From: Palsa-513 sp036510225
Lineage (GTDB): Bacteria > Actinomycetota > Thermoleophilia > Solirubrobacterales > Solirubrobacteraceae
Assembly (NCBI GenBank): GCA_036510225.1
Contig: DATCEH010000108.1
Span: 11,351-75,350, forward strand
Direction of reading: 5' to 3'
DNA length: 64,000 bases
Part shown: positions 17,987 to 25,776 of the stretch, in pieces
Layout: each line of letters starts with the position of its first letter
Numbering within the stretch: position 1 is the stretch's first letter
Program-made: the position numbers and the translations under genes
Notes under the pieces: generated by a model
The model's input: the letters and a program-made list of their open reading frames with translations, nothing else
Databases searched by the model: none
Told to the model about the DNA's origin: nothing

Positions 17987-18925
17987 TCAGCTGACGGACG
18001 TGTAGACGACCATCCCCGCGCCGAAGATCAGGCAGTAGATCCCGAACGGGATGAGATTCCGCGACTCGAAGTAGCGCAGCAGGTAGTGGACCGAGAGGAT
18101 CCCCGCAACCGCCGCACAGACCGCCGCCGCGACCGCCTGCCCGCGGATGCCGGCGCCGAGCGGCCCGGTCAGGTCGGACACCTTGACGACGCCCGCGGCA
18201 AGGATGATCGGCGTCGCCAGGAGGAAGGAGAAGCGGGCGGAGTCCTCGTTGTCGAGTCCTCGCAGCAGGCCGGCGCTCATCACCATGCCGTCGCGGCTGA
18301 TGCCCGGGACCAGGCCTCCCGACTGGGCGAGGCCCATCAGGGCGGCCTCGCGGTAGTCGAGGTCGTCGAGCCGACGACCTGCGGCGGACCCGCCGCCGTC
18401 ACGCGCCGCCTCCGCCCGCCCGGCCGCTCGGCGCCGGAGCCGCTCGGCGGAGATCAGGATCAGGCCGTTGAGCATCAGGAAGAAGGCCGCACTGATCGGC
18501 TTGGCCAGTGCGACGCGGATCGGGTGCTCGAGCGCGAGGCCGAGGATGCCGGTCGGGATGCTCGCGGTGACGATCAGCCACGCGAGGCGCTCGGGCGGCG
18601 TCTCGATCCGCCGCTTGCCAAGCGTCGCGAAGAATGCCTTGATGATCTTGATCCAGTCGCGCCAGAAGTAGATCAGCAGGCCGATCGCGCTGCCGACGTG
18701 GAGCATCACGACGAACGCGAGCCACGGCGACTCCGGCCTGGACTGGAACCTGACCAACGAGTTCCAGCCGAACAGGGTCGGGAAGAGCACCGTGTGTCCG
18801 AGGCTCGAAACCGGGAACAGCTCGCTGACACCCTGGAGCAGACCGAGCACGATCGCCTGAGACCAGGTGATCGGGTGCGCCGTGGCCAGCGTGGTGACGG
18901 CGAGGTGTGCGGTTGGCGTGAACAC
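17987..18925 (-). CDS. uppP: undecaprenyl-diphosphatase
   Basis: 312 residues from a GTG at 18925, 20 bases after the histidine kinase stop. It dephosphorylates undecaprenyl diphosphate so that the carrier can be reused for peptidoglycan and exopolysaccharide. Motif 1 is QGVSELFPVSSLGH (about residues 31-44) with the catalytic Glu; motif 2 is GGLVPGISRDGMVMSAGLL, where the usual SRSG reads SRDG. About eight membrane helices are visible, and the loop between the pairs carries an unusual Arg/Gly-rich insertion (RRRAAGRAEAARDGGGSAAG). Its place behind a response regulator and sensor kinase suggests induction by envelope stress, as for bacitracin resistance (inference). Confidence 0.9.
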   Translation of the reverse strand: MFTPTAHLAVTTLATAHPITWSQAIVLGLLQGVSELFPVSSLGHTVLFPTLFGWNSLVRFQSRPESPWLAFVVMLHVGSAIGLLIYFWRDWIKIIKAFFATLGKRRIETPPERLAWLIVTASIPTGILGLALEHPIRVALAKPISAAFFLMLNGLILISAERLRRRAAGRAEAARDGGGSAAGRRLDDLDYREAALMGLAQSGGLVPGISRDGMVMSAGLLRGLDNEDSARFSFLLATPIILAAGVVKVSDLTGPLGAGIRGQAVAAAVCAAVAGILSVHYLLRYFESRNLIPFGIYCLIFGAGMVVYTSVS

Positions 18926-18945
18926 GACGGGCTCGATGCGTCGCG

Positions 18946-20319
18946 CTAGCGCAGCACTCCGGTGCGGGTCGGGGCCTGACCGTCGGCCTGCCAGCGGACG
19001 ATCGCCGGGATCCGCAGCTCGAAGCACGCGCCCCGATCTCCTTCGAGGAGGACGAGATCGCCGGTGGCCGCGCGAGCGAGCCGGCGCGCGAGCGCAAGCC
19101 CGAGCCCGGCGCCGCCGTTGCTGCTGGCGCCCGGCTCGAACACGCGACTGCGTTGGGACGACTCGACGCCGGGACCGTCATCGGAGATCCGGAAGGCCGC
19201 GTCGCCGTCTCGCGATTCGAGCGCGATCTCGACCGATCGGCTGGCGTGGCGAACCGCGTTCTCGAGCACGGGATAGAGGGCCTGGGCCAGCATGTCGCGC
19301 TCGGCGGCGACCAGCGGTGAGCGGTCGGGCAGGCGGATGGTGAGCTCGACGTCCCGGGCGCTCGCCTCGTGCGCGACCGCGTCGGCCGCGGCCTGGAGGG
19401 CGTCGGCGGCGTCGCTGGATCCCGGAGACTGGTCGGCGCCCTGGCGGGCAGCGCTCAGCAGCGTCCTGATCACCGTGGCCATCCGGTCGGTCGAGCGGAG
19501 CACCTGGTGCAGGGCGTCGCGCAGGTCGCTGCGGGTCGCCGACGGGCGTAGTGCCAACTCGGCTTCGGCTCGCAGGCCGCTGAGCGGGGTGTTGAGCTCG
19601 TGAGCGACTTCCGCGGACAGCCGCTGTTCATGGCGAATGCTGGCGCCGATCCGGGCGAGCAGGGCGTCGAGCGTCGCCGAAAGCCCTGTCAGCTCGTCTC
19701 GCGGCGCACCGAGGCCGAAGCGCTGGTCGAGGTCGTGATCACTCCACTCCGCGGCCTTGGCCGTCATGTCGGCGACCGGTCGGAGCGCGACTCCGACGGC
19801 TCGTCGAGCGACGAGTGATCCGACGATCAGCACGAAGATGTCGAGCAGGATCATTCCCGCGAGGGCGATCCGCTCGGTGTGCCGGTAGGGCACGAGCTCG
19901 ACTCCCACCACGACGGTGCCGACCCCGGCCCGTGCACCGGATCCGTAGGCCGGAACCGCCAGCAGCTTGGTCTGCCCGACGGTCATCGTGCGCTGCGTCC
20001 GCACCCCGGCCAGCCCAGCCGCCGCGGCCTGGGTGGCCGCGGACGCCGGCGCTCGCTCGACGGGACCCGTGCCGTCGAAGACCCAGGTGTCCTGATCGAG
20101 CACGTTGTCGTTGGGTGGCTCGCGGACGTGGACGCGACCGTCGCTGACCTCGATCGTCGTAAGGACCGCGTCGGCTCGGGCGCGCAGAACCGAGGCTGCG
20201 TCGCCGTTGAGGCGGCCGGCAAGCAGCAACATCACGGCGAGGGTGATCACCGCCAGGCCGGCGGCAAGGGTCAGCGCGGCGGCGAGCGTCACCCGGTCGC
20301 GGATCGCGAGACGACTCAC
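18946..20319 (-). CDS. sensor histidine kinase
   Basis: 457 residues. One membrane helix at about 10-35, an extracytoplasmic sensor of about 115 residues, a second helix at about 150-172, then HAMP (RRAVGVALRPVADMTAKAAE). The dimerisation helix carries the H box HEQRLSAEVAHELNTPLSGL, followed by an N box QALYPVLENAVRHA, G1 FRISDDGPGV and G2 SNGGAGLGLALARRL. It is coupled to the response regulator by an ATGA overlap (20316-20319) and precedes uppP by 20 bases, so the three probably form one operon. The signal is unknown; the small sensor resembles kinases that watch envelope damage. Confidence 0.92.
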   Translation of the reverse strand: MSRLAIRDRVTLAAALTLAAGLAVITLAVMLLLAGRLNGDAASVLRARADAVLTTIEVSDGRVHVREPPNDNVLDQDTWVFDGTGPVERAPASAATQAAAAGLAGVRTQRTMTVGQTKLLAVPAYGSGARAGVGTVVVGVELVPYRHTERIALAGMILLDIFVLIVGSLVARRAVGVALRPVADMTAKAAEWSDHDLDQRFGLGAPRDELTGLSATLDALLARIGASIRHEQRLSAEVAHELNTPLSGLRAEAELALRPSATRSDLRDALHQVLRSTDRMATVIRTLLSAARQGADQSPGSSDAADALQAAADAVAHEASARDVELTIRLPDRSPLVAAERDMLAQALYPVLENAVRHASRSVEIALESRDGDAAFRISDDGPGVESSQRSRVFEPGASSNGGAGLGLALARRLARAATGDLVLLEGDRGACFELRIPAIVRWQADGQAPTRTGVLR

Positions 20320-20987
20320 CGCAGGGAGTAGCCGACGCCATGGGTGGTCTGGATCCGCCGGCCGCTGTCGAGCCTGCCCAGCTTGCGTCGCAGGCGGCCG
20401 ACGAACGTGTCGAGCGTGTTGTCGTGGACGATCGCTCCGTCCGGCCAGCAGGCAGCGACCATCTCCCGGCGGCGGACGACCTCGCCCGGGCGGCCGGCGA
20501 GGGTTGCGAAGAGGCGGAACTCGGTGGGCGTCAGTGCTTCCGATCGGCCGCCGCTGTGGATCGCGTGGGTGGCCGGGTCGAGCAGAACGCCGGTCGGCGC
20601 CAGTTCCCGATCGGCCCGACCGGCCCGGCGCAGCAGGGCATCGACGCGGACGATCAGCTCGGCGAGCTCGAACGGCTTGACGAGGTAGTCGTCTCCCCCC
20701 GCATGGAAACCGGCCAGCCGATCGGTGAGCGCGCCGCGGGCCGTGAGGAACAGGACGGGGGCGATCACGCCGTGGGCGCGGAGTGCCTGGCAGACGTCAC
20801 GCCCGTCCGCGTCGGGCAACCCGATGTCGAGCACGACGACGTCCGGCGGGCGCCTCGAGAACAGCTCGACCGCCTCGTGCCCGGTCGCGGTCACCGTCAC
20901 CTGGAGGTCCTCCGCCCGCAGCGCCCGGCCGAGGACCGACCGGAGATCCGCGTCGTCCTCGCAGATCCCGATCGACGCCGCACCCAT
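20316..20987 (-). CDS. OmpR/PhoB-family response regulator
   Basis: 223 residues from MGAASIGICEDDADLRSVLG. The receiver domain has the acidic pair EDD, the phospho-acceptor in VVVLDIGLPDADGRD, the Thr of FLTARGA and the Lys of DDYLVKPFEL. The C-terminal winged helix has LTPTEFRLFATLAGRPGEVV and the recognition helix plus wing NTLDTFVGRLRRKLGRLDSG, ending GVGYSLR. The ATG at 20987 was chosen over the ATG at 21065, which would run into the divergent UbiB gene. It probably regulates its own operon including uppP. Confidence 0.92.
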   Translation of the reverse strand: MGAASIGICEDDADLRSVLGRALRAEDLQVTVTATGHEAVELFSRRPPDVVVLDIGLPDADGRDVCQALRAHGVIAPVLFLTARGALTDRLAGFHAGGDDYLVKPFELAELIVRVDALLRRAGRADRELAPTGVLLDPATHAIHSGGRSEALTPTEFRLFATLAGRPGEVVRRREMVAACWPDGAIVHDNTLDTFVGRLRRKLGRLDSGRRIQTTHGVGYSLR

Positions 20988-21063
20988 CGGGCAGATGATG
21001 GCGGCGAAGCCTGAACGATTCCTGACGACCGGTGACGCATCCCTCAAATAGCCTTTCGGCTGC

Positions 21064-22389
21064 ATGCGAGACCTCCGGCGCGTCCTCCAACTCCTCCGCG
21101 TCGCCCTGACCTACGGCGTGCTTCCCCTGATCCTGGCGTCTCGCAGACGCGAGCTCTCCGGGCCGGTCCGCCTCCGGCGGGCCCTCGAGGAGCTCGGTGG
21201 GACGTGGGTCAAGCTCGGCCAGACGCTCGCCCTGCGCTTCGACCTCCTCCCCCCCGCCTACTGCTACGAGCTGTTCGGCCTGTTCAATCAGGTCGTCCCG
21301 TTCGCGTACGCCGATGTCGCGCGGATCATCCGGTCCGAGCTCGGCCGCGACGTCGACGAGGTCTTCTCGTACTTCGACCCCGAGCCGTTCGGCGCCGCGT
21401 CGATCGGGCAGGTCCACGACGCCACGCTCGGGTCGGGCGTCCGCGTCGCCGTGAAGGTCCAGCGGCCGGGAATCGAGCAGTCGATCGCCACCGACATCTC
21501 CCTGATGTACCGGATCGCCGGCCTCGTCGACCTGACTCGCGTGCTCGGCGGCACCCGCACCCGCGACGTGATCGACGAGCTCGCCCGGTGGACCCGCGAG
21601 GAGCTCGACTACACCGTCGAGGCGCGGAACGCCCTGCTGATGCGGGCCAACACTCGTGATCACGGCACCGAGTACAACCCCGACGTACATCTCGAGTACA
21701 CGACCAAGCGCGTCCTCACAGCCGAGCGACTCGACGGCATCCTGCTCGCCGACCTGATCACCGACCTCCGCGACGACCGCGAAGCCACGCTCCGGCGACT
21801 GACCGACGCCGGCTACGACCTCGACGAGGCGGCCTCCAACATCGTCTGGAACTTCCTCGGTCAGGCCTACGCCGTCGGCGTCTTCCATGGTGACCTGCAC
21901 CCCGCGAACCTCCTCCTCCTCCCCGACAACCGGATCGGCTACGTCGACTTCGGGATCATCGGCCGGCTTCCCGAGTCCGTCCGCCAGTCGCTCGTGCTCT
22001 ACGCCAAGAACCTCTTCTTCGGTGACGTGGATGCCGCGATCAGCGAGTTCCTCCGCTGGGTCAAGCCCGCCCAGACGACCAGCATCGCCGCCGCGGCCGA
22101 CGAGATGGTCGCCCTGACCCGGCGCTTCCTCTTCGACCTCGAACACACGACGTCCCCCAAACGGGAGGTCATGGCCCGCTACCAGGTCGACCTGCTCGCC
22201 GCCACCAGGACCCACCGGATGGCGATCGACCCGGTCATCGTCCTCTACATGAAGGTCGTCTTCACGATCGAGTCGATCACCTCGGCACTCGCCCCCACGC
22301 TCGACCTCCAGTCACTCCACGCCCGCTTCTTCGGCGAGCTGATCCTCGAGGGGATCGGCAGGTCCGAGCCGGTCGCCCAGGCGGATTGA
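21064..22389 (+). CDS. UbiB/ABC1-family atypical kinase
   Basis: 441 residues. Diagnostic motifs of the UbiB protein-kinase-like family are all present: the KxGQ region GGTWVKLGQTLALR, the Ala-rich loop FGAASIGQVHDA, AVKVQRPGIEQ, FHGDLHPANLLLL with the catalytic Asp, and YVDFGIIGRL with the metal-binding DFG. It ends with a hydrophobic region near 360-395 but lacks the long C-terminal membrane pair of UbiB proper. Members support ubiquinone or other lipid synthesis and transport; the exact role in actinobacteria is unknown. It is followed after 10 bases by a CDF-like gene, probably co-transcribed. Confidence 0.9.
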   Translation: MRDLRRVLQLLRVALTYGVLPLILASRRRELSGPVRLRRALEELGGTWVKLGQTLALRFDLLPPAYCYELFGLFNQVVPFAYADVARIIRSELGRDVDEVFSYFDPEPFGAASIGQVHDATLGSGVRVAVKVQRPGIEQSIATDISLMYRIAGLVDLTRVLGGTRTRDVIDELARWTREELDYTVEARNALLMRANTRDHGTEYNPDVHLEYTTKRVLTAERLDGILLADLITDLRDDREATLRRLTDAGYDLDEAASNIVWNFLGQAYAVGVFHGDLHPANLLLLPDNRIGYVDFGIIGRLPESVRQSLVLYAKNLFFGDVDAAISEFLRWVKPAQTTSIAAAADEMVALTRRFLFDLEHTTSPKREVMARYQVDLLAATRTHRMAIDPVIVLYMKVVFTIESITSALAPTLDLQSLHARFFGELILEGIGRSEPVAQAD

Positions 22390-22399
22390 GACGAGCGGG

Positions 22400-23026
22400 T
22401 TGGCCAGGCCTGGGCCTCCTGACGGCCGGCGCGCGGTCCTCCTCCGGACGGCGCTGCGGCTGTCGGTCGCGTCGGTCATCGCCGGTCTCTGCCTCGGCAC
22501 GCTCTCGGTCACCGTCGGCCTGCTCGACCACAGCCTCGGCGTCCTCGGGACCGGCCTCGGCGTGCTCGCCGACGTCGCCGGTTCCGCGGTCCTGATCTGG
22601 CGCTTCCGGGTCGAGCGCAGCCAGCCGCATCACGCCGATCGCGTCGAGGCCCGGGCTGCCGTCCTCGTTTCCGCCGCCCTCGGACTGATCGGCCTGGTCC
22701 TCGCCGTCGAGTCGATCCGCGCGCTGATCGCCGCCACCCACCCGGGGACCTCGTCGCTCAGCCTGGTCGCCGCCGGCCTCGCACTGGTCGTTCTCCCGCC
22801 GCTGGCCTACCTCAAGCGGCGCACGGCCACCGCGCTGGGCAGCCATGCCCTCCGGGGTGACAGCACGCTCAGCGCGATCGGCGCCTCGACCGCCCTGCTC
22901 GCCCTCGTCGGGCTCCTCCTGTTCCGGGCCTTCGGCTGGTGGTGGGCAGATCGCGCGGTCGCACTCCTCGTCGCCTGTCTCGCCGCCGCCGAGAGCTATT
23001 CGGTCGCCCGGGCCGGGGACGACTGA
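22400..23026 (+). CDS. CDF-like (cation diffusion facilitator) membrane protein, compact
   Basis: 208 residues from a TTG start with a weak GAGCGGG before it. Five to six membrane helices are visible. GLGVLADVAGSAVLIWRFRV and the following QPHHADRVEAR match the helix-2 and loop pattern of CDF transporters (compare HADRxE), and SHALRGDSTLSAIGASTAL matches helix 5, with the metal-site Asp kept but the usual His of HxxxD replaced by Ser. The C-terminal cytoplasmic metal-sensing domain is missing. It may be a reduced transporter or have lost metal transport. It probably forms an operon with the UbiB-like gene. Confidence 0.65.
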   Translation: MARPGPPDGRRAVLLRTALRLSVASVIAGLCLGTLSVTVGLLDHSLGVLGTGLGVLADVAGSAVLIWRFRVERSQPHHADRVEARAAVLVSAALGLIGLVLAVESIRALIAATHPGTSSLSLVAAGLALVVLPPLAYLKRRTATALGSHALRGDSTLSAIGASTALLALVGLLLFRAFGWWWADRAVALLVACLAAAESYSVARAGDD

Positions 23027-23059
23027 AGATCCGAACGATGCCGACCGACCGGACTGACG

Positions 23060-23125
23060 AGACAAGGCGTTGCCTGGTCGCAAAAGTAGCTGCCAAGGTC
23101 AACGACTTTTCGCGGAGACCACTAC
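23060..23125 (-). repeat. hairpin element related to the 52.4 and 63.8 kb repeats
   Basis: At 23077-23094 the sequence GTCGCAAAAGTAGCTGCC matches the reverse complement of the hairpin core of the repeat at 63871-63910 in 16 of 18 positions. A downstream arm ACTTTTCGCG (23104-23113) can pair with CGCAAAAGT, giving a stem-loop. It lies between the 3' ends of the CDF-like gene and a convergent methyltransferase, where it could act as a bidirectional terminator. Confidence 0.5.
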
Positions 23126-23202
23126 AACAACAACACTGCTCGGCCCACCCAGGCACCGGCGGCCTTCCGCGAGCCCTGGCCGAACGCAGTCGGCCGCACG
23201 CC

Positions 23203-23247
23203 GGCCGACCCGGCCGACCCGGCCGACCCGGCCGACCCGGCCGACCC
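23203..23247. repeat. five tandem copies of GGCCGACCC
   Basis: Five exact head-to-tail copies of a 9-base unit, followed at 23252-23269 by two copies of GACCGGTCA. The array lies 20 bases beyond the stop codon of the minus-strand methyltransferase, between convergent genes. It is non-coding and likely length-variable by slippage. Confidence 0.85.
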
Positions 23248-23266
23248 GGCGGACCGGTCAGACCGG

Positions 23267-23944
23267 TCAGACCGAGCGACACCCACTCAAGAATCCCCCC
23301 ACCTGCCCGGCGCGCTCGAGCCGGGCGAACGACCGCCCGCCGAGCTCCCACCGCTCGCCCAGCACGAACCCGCCCTCGTCGGCGACCCAGGCGATCTCCT
23401 CGGCCCCGACGACCGCCCACCGGAACCACTCGCTCGCGAGCGTCGCCGACTCCAGGCGGAGCTCGAGCACCCGCCGCTCCGGCCGGCGCGGGTCGAGCTC
23501 GACGAGGAGGGCTCCGCCCGGCGCCAGCAGCCGGCCGATCCGCTCGAGCAGCGCGCCCGGCGACCCGCCGATTCCGATGTTCCCGTCGAGCAGGAGCGCC
23601 GTCTCCCAGGTCCCGGCGCCGGGGAGCTCGCCGAAGATGCACGCCTCGAGGGCATTCCCGCCACCGTCCCGGGCGATCGTGACCGCCGCCGCGGAGATGT
23701 CGACCCCGAGCGCGAAGACGCCCCGTCGGGCGAGCGCGTGAAGGTGGCGTCCGGGGCCGCAGCCGAGGTCGATCACCGGGCCGACCGCCCGCGCGAGGAG
23801 GTCCTCGTCGACGCTGTCGACCGGGCCGAGCCACCGCTCGTAGGGCAGGCGGAGACGGACGCCGTCGCGGGTTCTCGCCCGCACCTCGCCGTCCTCGTCG
23901 ACCCGGGTCAGGCCGAGCGCGTAGAGCTCGAGCACGGTGCTCAT
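23267..23944 (-). CDS. SAM-dependent methyltransferase
   Basis: 225 residues from MSTVLELYALGLTRVDEDGE. Motif I is VGPVIDLGCGPGRHLHALAR; the acidic strand end is ALGVDISAAAV; GGALLVELDPRRP gives motif III. The N-terminal segment YERWLGPVDSVDEDLLARAV is characteristic of methyltransferases found beside DUF2064 genes in actinobacteria (family knowledge). Its ATG overlaps the DUF2064 stop as ATGA. The nearby epimerase, GT2 and GT-C genes suggest a role in modifying a sugar or a glycolipid precursor; the substrate is unknown. Confidence 0.85.
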   Translation of the reverse strand: MSTVLELYALGLTRVDEDGEVRARTRDGVRLRLPYERWLGPVDSVDEDLLARAVGPVIDLGCGPGRHLHALARRGVFALGVDISAAAVTIARDGGGNALEACIFGELPGAGTWETALLLDGNIGIGGSPGALLERIGRLLAPGGALLVELDPRRPERRVLELRLESATLASEWFRWAVVGAEEIAWVADEGGFVLGERWELGGRSFARLERAGQVGGFLSGCRSV

Positions 23945-24618
23945 CCGAGCGCCGCGACCGCCCGGGCGAACCGCGAGCCGGGAATCGCCGCGGCGACCGC
24001 GCGGGCGTCGTCGATCCCGTCGATGTCGCGCAGCGGGCGCAGCTCCCGCACGCGGAGGCCGACCGCCGCCAGGCGGTCGCGCTGGTGGCGGCAGGTCAGC
24101 GCACTGCTCATCGGCACCCCGACGACGGCGTCCGGGCAGGCCCGGGCCAGACCGATGCACCAGTAGCCGCCGTCGAACGCCGCGCCGAGCACGGCGTCGA
24201 CCCGGGGATCGGCGAGTGCGTCGATCCCCTCGAGCAGAAGCTCCGGCGTCACCTGAGGCGTGTCCATGCCGACCAGCAGAGCCGGCCCGCCGACGTCGGC
24301 AAACGCCGCGGCCAGCCGCTCGTCGAGACCTTCCCCCCGCTGGGTGAGCACCTCGAATCCGTCGGGCAGCCAGTCGCCGGGATCCCCGTCGAGGACGAGG
24401 ACCCGCCGGTCGACCGGCGTCTCGAGAACTCGGGCGAGCGTGTCGGCGAGGGCGGCCCGCGCCAGTTCTGCGGCCTCGGTCGGGGTGCACGGCGGGCAGA
24501 GCCGAGTCTTGACCCGGCCGGCGACCGGGGCCTTGGCGATCACGATCAGCGAGCCGTGCGCCGGTCGGCGGGCCGGCACCGGGGGCCCGGCGGATGGCTG
24601 CGTCAGGCTCGTCGACAT
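23941..24618 (-). CDS. DUF2064 / TIGR04282-type glycosyltransferase-like protein
   Basis: 225 residues. LIVIAKAPVAGRVKTRLCPP near residue 24 is the signature of this GT-A-like nucleotidyl/glycosyltransferase family, also seen in CofC/MobA-like folds. Further matches are ALLVGMDTPQVTPELLLEGI with a DxP-type metal site, and VLGAAFDGGYWCIGLA. Members occur in gene sets for arsenosugar and other unusual glycosides, but the substrate here is not known. The coupled methyltransferase downstream supports a joint pathway. A TAGGGT -10 candidate lies 9 bases before the ATG with a purine-rich GGGGGAG in between. Confidence 0.85.
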   Translation of the reverse strand: MSTSLTQPSAGPPVPARRPAHGSLIVIAKAPVAGRVKTRLCPPCTPTEAAELARAALADTLARVLETPVDRRVLVLDGDPGDWLPDGFEVLTQRGEGLDERLAAAFADVGGPALLVGMDTPQVTPELLLEGIDALADPRVDAVLGAAFDGGYWCIGLARACPDAVVGVPMSSALTCRHQRDRLAAVGLRVRELRPLRDIDGIDDARAVAAAIPGSRFARAVAALG

Positions 24619-24627
24619 CTCCCCCGA

Positions 24628-24633
24628 ACCCTA
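24628..24633 (-). promoter_or_regulatory. candidate -10 box TAGGGT
   Basis: On the minus strand TAGGGT ends 9 bases before the ATG at 24618. The spacing matches other TAGGNT boxes in this window and implies a very short leader, although GGGGGAG in that leader could still act as a ribosome binding site. Confidence 0.4.
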
Positions 24634-24685
24634 GGTCCCGGCCGGCCGGATTCGCATTACGGAACGCGAAACGGCTGTTCCGGGG

Positions 24686-25261
24686 CTACGCGTCGCCCGC
24701 GTCGAGCAGGGCGGCCATCGCCGCGCTGCCGCGCTGGATCGCAGGACGCATGTCGGGGTTGAGATGGTGGGCGGTCGAGTCGTAGTCGTCGGGGAGCGTG
24801 CCTCGCAGGTGGTCGTTGAGGGCCTGCAGACGTGGGTAGTAGCCGCCCCCCATGCAGAAGATCGCGTCGTAGCGCTGGCCGCCGATCTCGTGGGCGTCGA
24901 GTGTGGTCGCGTGTTCGAGTTGCAGCGTGGCGGATCCCGGTCGAGGCCCGGCTGACACGCGCAGCTCGATCTCGTCGGCGCCGCCGCCGAGTGACACCTT
25001 GAGAAAACGCGGCGCGTCGCACTCGAGGACCGTGCCCGAGCCCATGTGGACCTGCTGGAATTGACCGCCGACCCGGAGATCCCCGGTGACCGGCACGTAC
25101 CACCGACGCAGGCGCTCGGGGTTCGTGCAGGCGTCCCAGAGGTCCTCGATCGTCGTCTCGTAGACCCGCGTGAACACCGCGACACGGGCCGGGCCGGCCG
25201 GGATCGGGCGGCGCCGGAGCTCGGGATCGGGCTCGTCGTAGGCCGTCGTTGCGCTCGTCAT
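24686..25261 (-). CDS. SRPBCC/AHSA1-family protein
   Basis: 191 residues from MTSATTAYDEPDPELR. The middle has VAVFTRVYETTIEDLWDACT, RLRRWYVPVTGDLRVGGQFQ and the beta-grasp-over-helix pattern of the START-like AHSA1 family (ligand-binding cavity proteins). The last 60 residues, LNDHLRGTLPDDYDSTAHHL, are an extra helical tail common in actinobacterial members. Its ATG overlaps the ArsR stop (ATGA). Pairs of ArsR repressor and AHSA1 protein are widespread; the ligand is unknown. Confidence 0.85.
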   Translation of the reverse strand: MTSATTAYDEPDPELRRRPIPAGPARVAVFTRVYETTIEDLWDACTNPERLRRWYVPVTGDLRVGGQFQQVHMGSGTVLECDAPRFLKVSLGGGADEIELRVSAGPRPGSATLQLEHATTLDAHEIGGQRYDAIFCMGGGYYPRLQALNDHLRGTLPDDYDSTAHHLNPDMRPAIQRGSAAMAALLDAGDA

Positions 25262-25623
25262 CGGGTGCCGCCTTCCGCGTCGGGATGGGATGAAGATGCT
25301 CGTCGTGCTCGCGTGCCCCGGGCGACCTCCACGCCGAGTGCGTCGAGCCGCTGGTTCCAGAAGCGCCGGTACGGCTCGATCCACCGATCGACCTCCTCGA
25401 GGGGCGTGGGATCGACCGCGTAGAGTCGCCGCGTGCCGGCGGTCCGCACCGTCGCGAAGCCGGCCTCTCGCAGTACGCGCAGGTGCTGGGAGACCGCCGG
25501 CTGGGAGATGCCGAACTCGGCCTGGATCAGCGCACCCACCTCACCGGCGGCCTGCTCGCCGTCGCCGAGCAGCTCGACGATACGCCTGCGTACCGGGTCA
25601 CCGAGGATCTCGAACGCGTGCAC
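25258..25623 (-). CDS. ArsR-family transcriptional regulator
   Basis: 121 residues from a GTG at 25623. It starts HAFEILGDPVRRRIVELLGD and has the winged-helix core FGISQPAVSQHLRVLREAGF with the wing TVRTAGTRRLYAVDP. No cysteine metal site is present, so it is not a classical arsenic sensor; it belongs with the ArsR proteins paired with AHSA1 partners. It should repress its own operon from the AT-rich palindrome upstream. Confidence 0.9.
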   Translation of the reverse strand: MHAFEILGDPVRRRIVELLGDGEQAAGEVGALIQAEFGISQPAVSQHLRVLREAGFATVRTAGTRRLYAVDPTPLEEVDRWIEPYRRFWNQRLDALGVEVARGTRARRASSSHPDAEGGTR

Positions 25624-25645
25624 CCGGCGAGAGTATCAGTTCAGC

Positions 25646-25655
25646 CTTATATAAG
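25646..25655. promoter_or_regulatory. palindrome CTTATATAAG, candidate ArsR operator and -10
   Basis: A perfect 10-base palindrome about 22 bases before the GTG of the arsR gene. It is the most AT-rich spot in the neighbourhood and contains TATATA, a good -10 sequence for minus-strand transcription. Repressor binding there would block the promoter, the usual arrangement for this family. Confidence 0.5.
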
Positions 25656-25678
25656 CAAGCGCTAACTCACTCCTTGGA

Positions 25679-25743
25679 CAGGGCCGGCCAGGATCTACCG
25701 CGCAGGGCCGGTCCGGCGCTCTGCTCAGGGCCGGCCAGGATCT
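25679..25743. repeat. direct repeat of CAGGGCCGGCCAGGATCT
   Basis: Two exact 18-base copies at 25679-25696 and 25726-25743, with a partial copy (CAGGGCCGG) at about 25703. They fill the gap between the arsR promoter and the end of the epimerase gene and include the palindrome GGCCGGCC. No function is evident. Confidence 0.8.
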
Positions 25744-25776
25744 CATGCGACCGGACCCTGGGCCGAGGCAGATCGG

